Shown here one piece after another: positions 63,829 to 64,000 of a DNA stretch of 64,000 bases. The DNA is taken from assembly GCF_016508585.1 (NCBI RefSeq), contig NZ_JADVOP010000015.1:30806-94805 (forward strand), read 5' to 3'. The stretch comes from Acinetobacter baumannii. Lineage in GTDB: Bacteria; Pseudomonadota; Gammaproteobacteria; Pseudomonadales; Moraxellaceae. Every line of letters starts with the position of its first letter. Position 1 is the stretch's first letter. The position numbers and the translations under genes were made by a program. The notes beneath the pieces were generated by a model, which was not told where the DNA came from, ran no database searches, and saw nothing but the letters and a program-made list of their open reading frames with translations.

Positions 63829-64000
63829 AATATGCTTCCATCCTGAGCAAAGCTTGACCTTATTTTTATCTTTATGCTAAATGTTCATTCAATCCCAATC
63901 TGAATAACACAATATAAATCACATTATATTTAGCATATATTTAATGATTTTATTTGTAGCATAGATTAAAGTTTACACCGAGAAAATATTTGTATATTCC

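Noticed and set aside
1..64000. CRISPR arrays, tRNA or rRNA genes, intact insertion sequences
   Set aside because: No regularly spaced direct repeats, tRNA-like cloverleaf with a proper anticodon arm, rRNA sequence or transposase was recognised in the window.

Overview
The window reads as an Acinetobacter chromosome. It is AT-rich, and the gene set fits that genus: acnA, prfC, proS, a PilGHIJ-ChpA twitching-chemotaxis operon, and a run of secreted proteins resembling the Acinetobacter Fil proteins. This is judged from protein content, not from a database search.

Bases 1 to about 23.9 kb look like the right-hand part of a genomic island inserted at the 5' end of dusA. Its outermost gene is a tyrosine integrase (22562-23710) reading away from dusA (23844-24860). 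The left junction is outside the window. The island has three parts. (a) 1-12.1 kb is a metal-resistance block: a chromate transporter (cut by the window edge), a DmeF-like cation exporter divergent from an RcnR/DmeR-like sensor with a visible operator, an MFS exporter with a His-rich tail, a HupE-like permease, a CzcCBA-type RND pump, and small His-containing envelope proteins. (b) 12.1-18.2 kb is a phage/ICE-like maintenance block: a Gp3-like protein, YqaJ nuclease, DUF932 protein, small membrane proteins and lipoproteins. Several of its genes are preceded by conspicuously structured leaders. (c) 18.2-23.8 kb holds an orphan 474-residue protein, a YfjJ/inovirus-Gp2-like replication protein preceded by stacked inverted repeats, a possible degenerate partner, a PrtN-like activator and the integrase.

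23.8-42.2 kb is mostly ordinary chromosome: dusA, a LysR regulator, tcdA, acnA, tatD, two related lipoproteins, prfC, marC, a serine hydrolase and an MHYT-GGDEF-EAL protein. It also contains a frameshifted DUF695 gene and a decayed FadL-type porin.

42.5-51.1 kb is a single minus-strand operon pilG-pilH-pilI-pilJ-chpA-chpC controlling type IV pili, ending in a strong terminator. 51.4-54.0 kb carries a DUF4124-like protein and proS. 54.0-63.8 kb is a minus-strand array of six secreted proteins. They share a short motif just after the signal peptide, and two are clear duplicates of each other; their function is unknown.

The least explained structures are the folded RNA/DNA element at 16112-16293, which has two mutually exclusive pairing partners, the inverted-repeat cluster ahead of the replication-like gene, and the six-member secreted family.
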